64,000 nt of DNA from Seiridium cupressi (Eukaryota; Ascomycota; Sordariomycetes; Amphisphaeriales; Sporocadaceae): contig JARVKI010000028.1 of NCBI GenBank assembly GCA_036674765.1, positions 186,001 through 250,000 on the forward strand, read 5' to 3'. Shown piece by piece: positions 23,001 through 35,472 of this stretch; the first letter of the stretch is position 1; the number at the start of each line of letters is the position of its first letter. Both the position numbers and the translations under genes were made by a program. Under the pieces are notes generated by a model. The model worked only from the letters and a program-made list of their open reading frames with translations. It ran no database searches and had not been told where the DNA came from.

Positions 23001-26000
23001 TCTCCGGGTACAGAATGCCCACGAGTCTGCCTCGCCGCCTGCAAGGACTCTTATCAGGCGCCTATGCTTATTGTTCCCTTTCTTACCGCATTGGGGTTGT
23101 GGGTGAAACAGACCTTGCACGTTCTCTGAGATAAGGGGTATCTGAGGCCATGTCTTGGCTCAGTCACTACTTGCTGGACCACTAGCAAGCCAAAGAAAGC
23201 TGCGAAAATCTCATCGATTCCTACCTCTGGAACAAGAGCCTTGTTACACTTGAAATCGACCTACGTCGGCCCGTGGCCATTCATTCTCATAGCCTGTCCA
23301 ACCGGGAAGTATTGCGCTCTATTGACACTCCCATACCATCGAATACATCTCTCGAGTGTATGTGAACGAAAAGAGGTTTTGATATATCCGCTTTAAAATT
23401 AGAACTCTGTAAAACTACATCGAACAAGGTCCGGCATATTTTGCCTTTCCCCGCGGGTTGCTTTGACTAACATTGCGGGTCTTTCTGTGCCTTGGAAACG
23501 CTGCTCGCGATCGAGGCTTAGACGTCCTCCTCCTTTCCGAGACATCCATGTCTCCATGCTTCCAGAACCTCTAGTTTGGATCTATATCCAGCGCTTTATC
23601 CACAGGGGGTTTAACTTCATTTTCCTCATAGGGCAAACGCCAGGGAGGGGGGACCGTAACCCTCCACTGCGATAGAGGAGATTGATAACAGGCGATGCGC
23701 TACCGAGTACAGAGGTGGTCTCAATGCTGGTGAAGAAGACCATTGCCATTGCCATGCCATGCTGCAGTGTTCCTCTCCCAACAAAGGTATCGCCTAGAAC
23801 AGAGGACGCAGAGTTGAATGATGAGAAGGAGACCATATTATTATTGATCCATGATAGTCCTATTTTTGCCATACGACACTCAATACGCCAAGAAGGTAAG
23901 AGAGAGTCATCATTTGAGATTTTACAAGCAGTCAAGTCCGACCTCGGTTCCTGCCGTGAGACTCGGCGTTCAAGCCATGGAGCTCCAGGGTGCTAACAAG
24001 CGAGCTTCACTGGCCTAGGGTGCTGCTACTAACTATGTACATGCTCAGCAATTACTTTTGCTCGATGTGTCCACCTTCTCACCATCCCGGCTGGAAACTC
24101 AAGGCATCCACGACTGCTGCATGACACGTCATCTAGCGAGTCTGCTGTGTAAGAACATGCGTCAGGAATGCTGCGATGATCTTGATGCCCTAGTATTTCT
24201 GGTGCTCGGGGAATATCCGTATCTAGTTGGGAATTAATAATTAGAGCCGTGTGCGGTATTGCCGGGAAATACTTGGATGACCCTCTTTCATGCCATGCAG
24301 ATATCGCCATAAAAGAGGTCCCTATGAGGACATATGCCGGAAGCTAGGCAATGCCGATCAGTCCATCACGGATGCACTTCGCGTTGAATCTCCTACTTGG
24401 GCACCGTTTCCGTCTGGAGCTACGGAAAGTGCTGAAATTATCAATCACGACGCAGTCTGTTACTATTATTACTGTCGCATGGAACTCCGGATAGAGAATG
24501 CCATGCAAAGGAGGGCCGGCTGAGGCAATTCCGCAGCATCTTGAGCAAATAAAAACCACAGTCAGCACTCTGTAGATGATCATCGCTGCTGCGGTTCCGT
24601 GGCGATCTCTTCTGCGAGGACAACTCGGTGTTTGTCCCCCCACGGGCGGCGAAACCCAGGCTGTCTCGCGAGGCATATCTACTCCTAGGGATGGCACCAT
24701 CCAAGGAACACTCCAGCCAAGCACGCAACCTATCCTGTAGTAGCGGCCTTTCGACGTGCACATAATCCTTCACGCTCAACACCATTCACAGGCTCTTTTC
24801 TCTCTCGAGACAACGCGTGTCGAATAGGGGCGGGTAGCAATACCAACCCTACCTGCGCAACAGTGATTGTCTATGAGAGGCCGGAGCTCGCAGCCGGCAT
24901 GCCTCCACCAACACGACCAAGATCAGAAGAGAGTCCGCAACACAAGCTATAATTAGATCCATTACCAGAGATATGCGGTGTACTTGCCTGGATGGCCCAC
25001 GACTGGGTCGCTGCAGCCCGTCCCGACTCTAACTCTCTAACTAGGTTTCTGGGCACCCCTGAAAATGCAACAGCCGAGGGGCCACAGAAGCACTGTCATT
25101 GGAAAATGGAGCTCGACTGTGGTGTTGAATCACATCTAGGGGATCGCCCAGCCAGGATCACTGCAGGTCTGTCATCGAAACTATTGCCCCCACCCCAAGT
25201 GCTGTCACAGTCTCGGTTCATGAACTATCGTCAACCGTTGTCAAGGAGTTCGTGGTTTGCCGCTGATTCCGAGGCTCATGGTAGCTGAGTATCATGTGGA
25301 TATTCTTACGCTGCTTCCCGTTGTTTGGCGGGTTGAAATATATGTTCTATACGCTCAGATATGATATGCTGCAGGTGCACTAACGCAATGTCCTCTCCCA
25401 CCCTAAGGCAACAAAATGTTAAGGGTTAATAAAGTGGCAGTTGTAGTATTATTTCATGCTAGATATAATAGCATCGCCGCCTGCCAGGCGTGACAGACGC
25501 TAGATGGAGGAACGGGTTCCCAGCGGTCATGGCTGTTCGAGACTGGCCTTTTCAGTCATTCCAAAGTGGCAAAGCTGACCTCTGACTGTCCTAGGACCAC
25601 CCAATATCGGCTTGCTTGTAGTTGGTGGGTAGCAGATATACAGGGGGCAACTAGCATATCGGTGTGGGTAGTAATGCTTTTACGATGGGCGCTATTACAC
25701 CAGTCGTTGAGAATGTGACTCGGGGCCTTTTTGTACCTTGCCAATATGGGCTCTCAATAGAAGGGCTGCTTAAACAAGTCGACGCTGCTAGATAACCTTC
25801 GACCTCGAGACAAAAGTTCTCATCCTTGTTCTGCAATGCTACACGACGGGCAGGGGAGATGCATTCTACACGCGCTGCAAAATTATGCAAGCCATCTTCT
25901 ATCACAACAGACATTTCAAAACGGACGGGTAGAAGTCATTGTAAGGATACGCATTCGATGAAACAACTGGCCGTCCAAGTTTGTGTACGTCATCTCGGCA

Positions 26001-26455
26001 TATCAGAAGCAATCAGCGCTAAATATACACAGATTGAAATTCAGTGCACCAAGCGCCACATCTACATCCCCGTCTGCCAAAGCCACGAGGCTATTGGCTG
26101 GACGATCTTGTTGCATCGAGTCTAGGTCAAGATTCAAGGGTCAACTTTCTGCGCTCCTGGGTGACAATATCAAGCAAGTCTCTAACACAGGCCAATCAGG
26201 CCTCAAGCGAGCGGGAACAAGACAAAAAGGGTCCTACGCCGCCTGTATGCATAAACCTTTTCAAGCAGTAGCCCATTGCGGGCACGTATCTTCGTCAGAC
26301 TCACCCCGTCTGTCTGTTATCATGTAATCCGAAGCCAAAATGCTCCATCATAAATAGCAAAAGGTGTGGTATCTCAACGTCCAGTAAACTCGCAGTGACC
26401 ATGGAAAAAAATTTGAATGTCAGAAAATAGCAACAAACGGGCCACAGGTTGAGCT
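20094..26455. other. Gene-poor region (6.4 kb) downstream of wc-1
   Basis: No gene is recognised on either strand. The longest open frames (152 codons at 22564-23022 -, 139 codons at 24344-24763 -) have no family features and their codons do not look selected. No terminal repeats, transposase remnants, tRNA or rRNA were seen. Composition is mixed and not markedly AT-rich. The right end must contain the terminator of wc-1, whose stop codon is at 26456-26458. Confidence 0.5.
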
Positions 26456-29400
26456 TCAGGCGCTCGCCTCCCGCTCTTCTCGGATGGCACTCATCTGGCC
26501 ACTTTCAGCGCCTCCCTCCAGCAGTGGCTGGCTGAGAGGCGGCTTGGAGGGACCCTTCATTGCGGTTGGGGTAGTGCCAGCGCTGGTGTTGGGGTCCACG
26601 CTGGAACCTAGAGATCGATTCGCATTGCCGGCCGAATCCGTCTCGGAGGGATGTTCGCTGACCTCGCCAGCAGACACCTCTCTCGTGAGAGGTGACGCAT
26701 GCACTGGCGAGGCGGACTTCTTACTTGCCGAATCGTTGCCCCCGCGCGATGAGTTCCGTGGAGAGACTTTGCCCGTCTGACAAGATATCCTGATTAGAAC
26801 AATGGAACAATCACACCAAAAAGTGGCACTGCTTACCTGCTTGGCCCACCTAAGGCCGCAGCTGTTGCATAGATCCCTTTGACCACTCGGCCCTCTTCGC
26901 CATTCAGGCGTGTTGCGAGTATGGCAGTTGGCACAATCGCGCACCACGTTTCCAACACCTTTCCTCCTCTTTCGCTTCTTCTTACTAGAGAGCAAGCCGT
27001 GAAGCTCTTCCGCCAAGATACGGTTGACCTTTTCCATCTGCCGCAACTCGTACTGCCAGCTCGTGCATCGAGTTGTCTTGAGCTCATCAAAAATGTTGTC
27101 ATCAGACGCGAGCGCTTTGTCTTGAGTCCCCGGCGGAACGTCCCCGCCGCCACCTCCGGCCACAGAGACCACACCAGGTTCATGCGTTGATTTGTTACCG
27201 CCTTGTGCTAGGTCGTTGTTGACCGAAGACTTGGGGTCAAGCAAAGGGTTGCCCGCAGGCCCATGCTTGCCTAACGAGCTTACCACTGGTGCAATCGCTC
27301 GAGAAGACGCCTTGAGTAACTTGGTCTGGGCCAGGAGGAAGGTCGGCTTTTGTCCTTCCGAGGCGTCGCCGGGATAGAGCGTTGTATGTGCCTGAAGGAC
27401 CTGACCTCGTCGGTTCTGAACTTCATGCTTGCATGTGACGGTCCTGCCTCTCCGTGCTTTCTCTATGGTACGCCCAAATTCGGGTCGCGACTCCTTCCGC
27501 ATCAGATCCTGGATGCTAGTCCCCACAAGGTGATCCGGTTGAAGATCGAGTAATGACCGGACGTTGGATGACACGAATAGGAACATGCCCGAGGTGGAGA
27601 GTTTTGTCCACAACTCGCTATCACCAATGCCGCCGTGTTGTTCGAGATCACGACGCTGGAGCGCAAAGACTGGCCGCTTCCGACCAACGAGGATGATGCA
27701 TTTGCGGCCCTTGCCAGCTTCAACGAACAGCGAACCGTGACTCTCGAACCAAGTATATCCACTCTCTTTTCTCCTGATCCGGAAGACAATGTTGACAGAA
27801 GCTCCGGTTGTGGTATCTTTCAGCTCACGCGTGACGGGCACGATGTCCGACGGATGGCAAATAGTGGATATTGAGCTGCCAACGAGCTCGGTGGAGTCAT
27901 ATTCAAGCAGGCGCTTGCAGGAAGGAGACAGATACAAGAATAGACCTTTGAGCGAGAGGACGTGGACAACATCGTCTGCATTCTCAAGCAGCATCTTGTC
28001 CCATGATTGCTTGTGCCAATCCGACACAACGCCTTTGGGGTTAAATTGTTGTAGCAGCGTCGAGACATCATCGACGCCGAGAGTCTGACCGGTTTCCGGT
28101 TCCCACTGTGAAGACTGTGGCGGTGTCCATATGTATTGGCCGATGTCGTTGTGTTTATAACTGACTTGCATAGACCCGGCCTCTTGGGCCGAGGATATCG
28201 CGTCTGGGCATTCAACTAAATCAATTTGAAACCCGACGATATATCTTATTTCCGAAGTATCCCATGGAATTGGTATCATGGTAAGAAGATTCAAGAACGG
28301 CTTTCCGCCTTTTCTGTAATTGATCAGGCTCTGCTGGACCTCCTTGCCCTCGGCAATCTTTTGCTTTAGGTTGTAGACCGCCCCGTTGTCGACAAACTCC
28401 CGCTTTGTACCGGCCTCGACCTTGGCGTCCGGGGCTTGGAGAAAACGACAATTCTGTCCGATTATTTCATGACGGCTGTAGCCGGTCAGATTCTGAAAAT
28501 TGTCCGAGACATATATGATAGGACAGTCGTTCATAGTCACGTCGCAAACAACAAAAGCACACGACATATCCACGGCGCCGAGGTTCACCTGCGCATTCTT
28601 CCTCGTAGCCACGAGCCAGAGGGCCTTGAGCATGTCGAAACCACTCTTGGAGTAGATGGTCTTGGGCTCTTTTGGCTGTGGAGGCGGACTGGGGGCATCT
28701 GGTGGCGGTTGTACCAGAGTCTGCGGGAGATTCAGAGGGTCTGACAAATCCCCCCCACTTGCCGCTGTTGATGGTAGAGGAGATTGGTAACTGGGTGTTG
28801 TCGCGGTAGTATTTGGCAGCGAGGACATTCGTTGCTGGGAGTGTGGAGATATGCTTGTTTGCCCTGGTTGGAAATTCCTGGAGCCGTTGTCGAGGCCAAG
28901 GTTGTTCTGTGCGTGGTCCATTTGACCTGTAGGAACAAAAGGCTGGGGTGTGCCCATCATGATTGAATCGGTTGTGTCCATAGCCATACCTGCGCCAATG
29001 GGGTTTGAAGCGGTGGTGACCTGGTTAGCATCGTTGCCCATGTCCATAGCCAGGGCAGAAGGGACTGGGTCCATGGAGGACTGGGAGTAGGCCGTCGGCA
29101 TTCCGGACTGGAACATGTTCATGCCTGACAAATCAGTGCCCATCTGCCCCATGTTCATATTCTGGAGGGCAATCATATTTCCCATCATCTCGGGCGTGAC
29201 ATGGGAGAAGTCGTGAGCCAGCATGCTCTGCGGTGAAAAGTTCCCAGATGTGCCAGGCATTGTCATGTTGTGATTCATGTTGGGAAAACCGCCTGCCATG
29301 ACATCAGTGGGTGATGCCATCATGCCAAATTGGTACTCGCCATAGCCATCGTTGTTGTGGCCAAAGTCCATCATGGATAGACGGCGATCATCCGCAGGGG

Positions 29401-29647
29401 ACATGGAAGCATTATAGGGTTGCTGAGGAAGGCTCCTTCGCCGATGTAACTCGTGATGGTTGTTCCGTATGATGTCGTCGAGGCTTTCAGCTCCCACGAT
29501 GGGACTACCAGGGTCCATGGACATGTGCGGAGAGAGTTGATTCATTTGGTTCATCCCGGAGTTGGTCGCGCGCCTCTGGCTGCGTTGCTGGGCGTGACGG
29601 CGCTGCAGCTCCGCCTGAGAGAGCTGGAAACCGGAAAAGCTTTCCAT
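26456..29647 (-). CDS. wc-1: White collar-1 blue-light photoreceptor and GATA transcription factor
   Basis: Flavin-binding photoreceptor and zinc-finger transcription factor that pairs with WC-2 to switch on light-responsive genes and the circadian clock; nuclear. Two exons on the minus strand, 29647-26837 and 26776-26456, give 1043 residues. The N-terminus is Met/Asn/Gln-rich (activation region). The LOV domain spans about residues 358-476 and contains GQNCRFLQ with photoactive Cys400. Two further PAS domains follow at about 545-650 and 680-780. A basic stretch ([10 protein letters not shown]) precedes the GATA finger at 905-930 (CANC, 18 residues, CNSC), followed by GLRWAKQ and, after the intron, TGKVSPR. 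A disordered tail ends it. Start: the first true ATG of the frame is at 29647; the frame itself is open slightly further. The 60-nt intron (26777-26836) has no in-frame stop, so an unspliced reading adds 20 residues. All key residues are present. Confidence 0.97.
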   Translation of the reverse strand: MESFSGFQLSQAELQRRHAQQRSQRRATNSGMNQMNQLSPHMSMDPGSPIVGAESLDDIIRNNHHELHRRRSLPQQPYNASMSPADDRRLSMMDFGHNNDGYGEYQFGMMASPTDVMAGGFPNMNHNMTMPGTSGNFSPQSMLAHDFSHVTPEMMGNMIALQNMNMGQMGTDLSGMNMFQSGMPTAYSQSSMDPVPSALAMDMGNDANQVTTASNPIGAGMAMDTTDSIMMGTPQPFVPTGQMDHAQNNLGLDNGSRNFQPGQTSISPHSQQRMSSLPNTTATTPSYQSPLPSTAASGGDLSDPLNLPQTLVQPPPDAPSPPPQPKEPKTIYSKSGFDMLKALWLVATRKNAQVNLGAVDMSCAFVVCDVTMNDCPIIYVSDNFQNLTGYSRHEIIGQNCRFLQAPDAKVEAGTKREFVDNGAVYNLKQKIAEGKEVQQSLINYRKGGKPFLNLLTMIPIPWDTSEIRYIVGFQIDLVECPDAISSAQEAGSMQVSYKHNDIGQYIWTPPQSSQWEPETGQTLGVDDVSTLLQQFNPKGVVSDWHKQSWDKMLLENADDVVHVLSLKGLFLYLSPSCKRLLEYDSTELVGSSISTICHPSDIVPVTRELKDTTTGASVNIVFRIRRKESGYTWFESHGSLFVEAGKGRKCIILVGRKRPVFALQRRDLEQHGGIGDSELWTKLSTSGMFLFVSSNVRSLLDLQPDHLVGTSIQDLMRKESRPEFGRTIEKARRGRTVTCKHEVQNRRGQVLQAHTTLYPGDASEGQKPTFLLAQTKLLKASSRAIAPVVSSLGKHGPAGNPLLDPKSSVNNDLAQGGNKSTHEPGVVSVAGGGGGDVPPGTQDKALASDDNIFDELKTTRCTSWQYELRQMEKVNRILAEELHGLLSSKKKRKRRKGVGNVVRDCANCHTRNTPEWRRGPSGQRDLCNSCGLRWAKQVSSATFWCDCSIVLIRISCQTGKVSPRNSSRGGNDSASKKSASPVHASPLTREVSAGEVSEHPSETDSAGNANRSLGSSVDPNTSAGTTPTAMKGPSKPPLSQPLLEGGAESGQMSAIREEREASA

Positions 29648-31829
29648 TGCGACCACATTTGTCTGTATCGTATACGGGTAGGGGGCTCTTTCAATTCCTG
29701 GACGATATCGATGGCGGCAGGAACAGTTGTCATGGAAGACGAACGATCTGACTCGGGTGCAGTCTGCCTGTGTTGCTGGTGTCTCGGGGGACTATCGGTG
29801 CTGTGCACTCTCCTCAAGGCGCCACACAGATTTCATCAAAAAGTCCAAGGACTGTCGAATAGTCAAGGTCCGAGATTCCGAGAGACGAACGTGGGCACCG
29901 GAAGCGGTTGACTAGTGGTGCATCAGCCGATGGAGTAGGCTCTCGGGCATAGGCAGAGCGTATTTCGCTCGCAGCGTCTGCTGACGAAAATGTAGCCGCG
30001 AGGGTCCCAAGAGGCCTTCGAGAAGGTAGCCCAACTGTCCCATTCGTTTGTCGCGTGGCACGAATACAATGGCTCGCAGCTCGGCAAGGGCCAGAAGGTT
30101 ACGCCGGATGCTTAACAGGCTGGTTTGACGGCAGTTGAGATGGTTCGGGTGCCTGCAGAAAAGCGTCTGGAAGGGATCCGGCGGACGATGGACGTCGGGA
30201 TGGTGGGGCGTAGGTGGCGCACTTGGCAGAGGACCCGTAGATGATATAGTTAGGAGTTGACGTGCGGCCTAAAGGTGGACGATGGAATGAGTATCGTCGC
30301 AGTGCTATGTTTGAAGGGCGGTGAATATCAGGGCCAGGTAGAAGCAAGGATAACAAAAGGGCTCCTCGACATCAGATTGGTAAGAGGAGCATGGATGCAC
30401 AAGCGCGCTGAGACGGCAGGGTAGGACAGGATAGGATGGGACAGGATGGGTTTGGGTTGGGTTTCGCTTGGGATGGGATTTAGATCGAGGCTTGAAATGG
30501 GCATGCCGTTTGGTCTCCTTTGGCCCAAGTACCCCAAGTACGAGTACGCAGACGGCTCATGCGCACGGATAATTCCATAACCCAACCTGTCAATGCGTCG
30601 TGCATCGCTGTTCCTCGATCCAAAGATAACTCGAGAGTCGCTACAATCTAGATGGATGGCGATCATCCCCTTGCAGACAGTGTCCACATCATCCCACACA
30701 GATTTCTCCAGCATTTTGGGCCATGCCTGTATGTACCGCAGAATGGGGCGGATTATATAATCCGCAACATTCGGGGAGAACAGTCGTCGGCTGCCGACTT
30801 GGTACACGAGTGCAGTGATACGCAAATTGAACTGTTGTTCATCCTGCTGTACTACAACGTGGCTTGCAAGGCTTATCCTGACTTTCGACTTGTACCAGCC
30901 ACGAACGTCAAGCGCATGAGTATCAGGCCTACCACATCGATATAAGTAAATCATTCATCCCAGATGCAGCACGAGGTAAAATCCTGGAGAAGCAGACAGT
31001 GACATGGGTGACCTGGACGCGACAGATATGCACCAAAACGATGTGAGATAGGCAATTAGATAGGGCAAGCCGTGGAGTGCTGTACCAAGTATACCACCAC
31101 CTGTCAACAGCATCGGCGATCGTTGGGGTCATGGGTTGATACTTTGCGTCTTGATGGCATTGTGCCAAAAGACCATGCCCCCCGGCATGGTAATTGAGCG
31201 GGAACAGCTGCCTTTTTGACCAAAGCTACCGAGAGCAAGTCCTGGTACATTTCCCTCACACCACCCGCCAGGTCCACCACATCCATCGGCTCACCCGTTG
31301 CTTTACCCCTCGTAGTTGGTTTCTGCTTTCGAACATGAGGTAGGTAAAAGTAGTTTAGCAAAACCCGTCCAACACGTATGTACAGGATTCCGCTGCTGAT
31401 TAGTATCGCTCTTTGAATTCCTAAATACCAGGCCAGAAACCAATCCTTGCTATCGTGCTGACCATGTCCCCTGTGTATTTCGCAGGAACCCACCACGAAC
31501 GATTCCCAGTCAATCAATATTATAAGACATTATTTGAGATGCTCGGCAAAAATTACTGGAATTCCAAAATATTGCACTACAATTTTTGTTTTTGTTTTCG
31601 TTTTGATTTGTTTGTCAATATGGATATAGTCTGGTATCATCCGGTAACCTCGTCTCCTGTCATTACATTCTTCGTCTATCGCTGGCCTGCCACATGTGCA
31701 TTTGGTCTCCCAGTATGCGAACATGCACACTCTATCTTTTGCCTACGCTAGATTTTCCCATATCGCTAACGTCCCACGGTCAAGTCTCAGTCCCATTCGC
31801 ACTTGTTCATCAACCCTCGACCGCTCCCA
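29648..31829. other. wc-1 upstream region and 3' flank of PSE1
   Basis: About 2.2 kb. It should hold the wc-1 promoter and leader (read leftward) and the PSE1 terminator. A GATATCGAT sequence near 29704 combines two GAT words of the kind found in light-response elements; a single copy is weak evidence. A 208-codon frame at 30328-30954 (-) has no family features and I do not accept it as a gene. Confidence 0.45.
30438..30477 (+). other. G-quadruplex-type G-run cluster upstream of wc-1
   Basis: Six GGG runs lie within 40 bases on the plus strand at 30438, 30448, 30454, 30459, 30470 and 30475, separated by loops of 7, 3, 2, 8 and 2 bases. Four of them in a row (30438-30461) satisfy the usual G3+N1-7 quadruplex rule. 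The site is about 800 bp upstream of the wc-1 start codon, with the G-rich strand being the wc-1 template strand. Confidence 0.6.
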
Positions 31830-34800
31830 CTACGAGAAGTATCTGAGAATTGTCTGTTGTGCCTCGGGCGAGAATTGTTGTAGTAAGGACTGCGCATTGA
31901 CGCCTGAGGATTGCATCAATGCCTTTGTGGCCTGAACCACTTTCTGTGCTACCTCGCCCGTACCCAGCATCTCGGCCTCGAGGGCTTGAGCGACATAGAC
32001 GAAAATCTTGTCCGCCTGGCCAATGACGGCGGGATGTTGTCTGCAAGTCGATGCGTTAGCCTGCCCACCGCAGTAACAGGGTCCTATCTGGAGAAAAGTA
32101 GCAGGCACTTACTGGCTGATCAACGTTGCAAGGTATCCGTATGCAAATGGCGCTGCTTCCTCGTCGTTAGTGACAGGCAGCGTGTTGACCCATTGTGCGA
32201 TCACATTCTGCGGATCTTGCACGCTGGCGCTGTTGAAGTGAAGAATCTTGGCGATGGCTGCACACGCATTCTCCGTTGCATACACGGCATCGTCACCACG
32301 TGAATCAGGCACCTGCGTTACCTGGAACAAATATGGTACTGATCCATTAAGGAACTGTGACCAAGGCGCACCGCCGCGGTGAGCTGCCACACCTATGCCA
32401 TATGCTGCAGCTTGCCGGATGGCTGCAGATGGATCCTTGCAGCCGTCAATAAGCGGCTTTTGGATATAATTGGAATAGTGAATGCTCTCAGGTCCGCAAT
32501 ATTCGAGGACGTCATCCATGATGCAGAGGCCCCATTGACGTTGTGTCGGGTCCGACGATGTGAGGAAACTCTCATAGGTAGTCATGAGACGCTCCCAAGA
32601 TCGGAGGAACGCTGCGCCATGATTCTTGAAAATGGCGTGGAATGCCTTGTTCATGTCCGAGAGCAAAGTCTGATCGTCTTCAATGGCCAAGAGTAGCTCT
32701 TCAGCCTCGTCTTCGGCATCCTCAGCCGTGGTTCCTTCTCTATCTTGTTCTCGTTGAGCAACCCGGTCCTTATAATCCTCGATGGCAGAAATGACGCTGT
32801 CGATGAACTTGTCCATGTGCTGCTGAGACATGCAGTCCTTGCCAACTACTTCTACAGATTCGTAAAAGCATTGATACATCTCCGCCAGAGCGTCGATCGC
32901 GGGCTCGGCCGTGAGAACTTCCAACAGCTTATCGACAGTACCCAACCACAGATCGCGTAGCTCATTTGACGTGGGGCCGAAGGCTTTCTTGTAGGAACTG
33001 AGAAGTTGAGGAACCAGCTTGGCCGAGATAAACCGAACCGGATCATGGAAGAAAAAGGCCAATCCCGGAAGGGCAATTTTCTCCATGGTGTCTTTGACGT
33101 AAGGCGCAAAGGCTGCCTCCAATGTCTGCGCGTAGACCACAAGCAGCTCAATGGCCATGTGCTTGTCGTCCATAGTGCTTGTCTTGATGCCAATCATCTT
33201 GCCCTTGAGTGGCACCAACTCCCAGCCATCCTCCTGCTGGATCTGTTCGACTTGATCGTCGTCGTCGAGAAGTTGAATGTCGGCCTTGGCACTAGCTAGC
33301 TCCACCAGTGGTGGCATGACATTTGGCAGGAACGGAAGGAAGTCGGCACCCATGACGCGACACATACGGCCCCAGCAGTGCATGAGATACTGGCTTTGCG
33401 GATCGTCAGGATCAGTAATACTGGACTGGATAGACGCCAACAGCTGCACGAGGTTCATCGCGTCGTTACCAAGTCGCTCCTTACCGACGGCCAGGGCGAT
33501 GAGGGTCGCACATTCCATGGCCTTAGCACGAAGCAAACGGAACTCTTTGTCGTTCTCTCTCTGCAGGACTCCCATCAGTAGAGGCATCAGTGTGTCGTAG
33601 TACTTGGAAAAGGCGGCCTCGGCAGCATCGGCGATGGTTGCAATGGTGGACAGGGCCTGTTCTTGCACAAAACGCTTGTCGTTCTGGAGTAGCTGGAACA
33701 GCTGGGAGAGCAACTCATCCAAATAGGGCACAAGAATGTTCTTCTCAGCTTCCTCGCAGAAATTTACCAGCGCGGCGGCAGCATGGGCCTTGACGCGGGG
33801 CTCTGGTGATGTGAGAACGGGTATGATGGCCTTGAGGACGGTGTCGTAATGTTCTTTTTGCATAGTAGGAGCAAAATCGGTGCTCATCTGGCCAAGAGCC
33901 TGACAACCAGCCCAACGCACTCTGGGATGGGCGTCCTTCAGGGCCGGGACAACGAGATTCAGGACCTGGCTGAGCTCTTTTACCATTAGATCACGACATC
34001 CTTCCGAAATGGCGGAGATGGCCATGAGGGCAGCGTGGCGGTCTTTCCATGCCATCGAAGTCATCATTCTAGGAAGCCAGTTGAAGGTGGGAGCCAGAAT
34101 AGTCTCGCCTCCTAGCTTGTTGGCCAGTCGATCCATACATTGCTCGCCTGCAACGTGGTTGAAATCGCTCTCTTCAGAGTCGGGCTGTGCGATTCCGTTA
34201 GTTTCAACACGAGGCACGTTGGGCAAGCCTGAAGTAGGGCTGGATTACTCACATCTTCTGAAGCCAGCCATTCGGCAGCATCCTCGTCGTCTTCGCCCAG
34301 ATCTGTCATGAGGCTCAGGCATTGTGTGATCATATCGTTAGTATAAGACGAGTCCTTGCGGCACATGGAGGGTGCGTAATCAGCGAACGTCGCCATGAGT
34401 TCCAAAGCGTTTTGGCGGCAGATGTCGGACAGGTCCTTATCCTGAATGACACCAACGCTAAACATGACAAGGTTATGGAACAGTGGCTTGAACATCTTTG
34501 GGCAGGTCTCGGCCAGATCGATAAGGGCAATGAGGGCCTTGCTAAGATCATCCGAGTCATGCGAGTCCTTAATGGGAGGAAGTATGTTGAGGACGTCAGG
34601 CAGGAGCCCGAAATATTTTGGCTGAGCCTTCTTGCTCAAGTTGCGGAAGAAGGAAGCGAAAGCCTCCATTGCGGCCAATCGCACCTGTCAACAAACATGT
34701 GAGTGGATGAACGGATTCCTCGTGGAGTGGGCGATGCGGCACTTACACCGACAGCCTCGTCCTTGAATCCTCTACTGAAGGCTTCCAGGACAGCGCCCTC

Positions 34801-35472
34801 GTGTTGCTTCTCTATTATGCCCGGGGTAGTTGTGAAGACACGGTAAGCAGTCTCGCGCTTGCCAGCATCGGGGGACATGCTGAGGTTGAAGAGAACGCCC
34901 AGGATCTCAGGCCATGTTTCATCTAGGCGAATCTGTTAGTATTCCGCTCTTCGGGCCAGTGACACTGATGAGTAGGATTGGACTAGACTGACTGCTCTCT
35001 GAATACTGCCTGGCGACATCAGCGACAGCATCGCTGATCTTATTCCGCACGGTGCGGTCTGTCTCGTTGGCCAGGGACTCCAACAGTTTTTGGCGGACGG
35101 CTATTGCCTGATCGGGGCTCAAGGAGATGAAGATCTCCACGGTGTCTCCCTTGTCATTCTTGCGGCTCTTGGAGGATATTCGTCGGAAAATGACGGCGGC
35201 GAAGGAGCGTAACTACAAATGGGCGCAGGGACTATTAGCAAGCGGTGCGCTATACATAAGTCTTTTGGGGGGATGAGGTGAAAGCATACCGAGGCATCTG
35301 TTGAAGCAGCAAGCTGCTCAGCCAGTCCCATCAACAACAGCTCTGGGCGAGTAGCTGTCCAGTTGTTGGCGAGGTGATCTTCAGCCTGGGAACGGATGTT
35401 GTTGTCGGGGGACTGCAGGGCTTGCAGGAGCTGGTTGAGCTCCGCATGGACGGCGGGCGGCAGCATCGACAT
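31830..35472 (-). CDS. PSE1: Importin beta-3 (karyopherin PSE1/KAP121)
   Basis: Nuclear import receptor that carries ribosomal proteins, histones and other cargo through the nuclear pore, released by Ran-GTP. Six exons on the minus strand join in frame: 35472-35290, 35212-34993, 34922-34747, 34684-34253, 34184-32113 and 32040-31830, giving 1097 residues; yeast Pse1 has 1089. HEAT-repeat solenoid throughout: for example FASFFRNLSKKAQPKYFGLL, VAGEQCMDRLANKLGGETIL, DRHAALMAISAISEGCRDLM, HPRVRWAGCQALGQMSTDFA, RVKAHAAAALVNFCEEAEKN and DPSAAIRQAAAYGIGVAAHR. Intron 4 (34185-34252) has a textbook ACTAAC branch point. A shorter alternative acceptor there breaks the frame. The start at 35472 (MSMLPPAVHAELNQLLQALQ) is the first ATG of the frame and matches the family. 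It is divergent from SDS23. Confidence 0.96.

Noticed and set aside
22564..24763. Minus-strand frames of 152, 114 and 139 codons in the gene-poor block
   Set aside because: No recognisable domain, no membrane or signal features, and overlapping frames of equal length on both strands.
27820..28215. Minus-strand frame of 131 codons and several plus-strand frames inside wc-1
   Set aside because: Alternative frames of the PAS-domain coding region with no independent features.
30328..30954. 208-codon minus-strand frame upstream of wc-1
   Set aside because: No family features, contains the translated G/C-run repeat, and lies in the expected wc-1 promoter and leader.
34185..34252. Frameshift in PSE1 between exons 4 and 5
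   Set aside because: A first reading with the CTTCAG acceptor broke the frame, but the acceptor at 34185-34186 with an ACTAAC branch point restores the conserved sequence, so the gene is intact.
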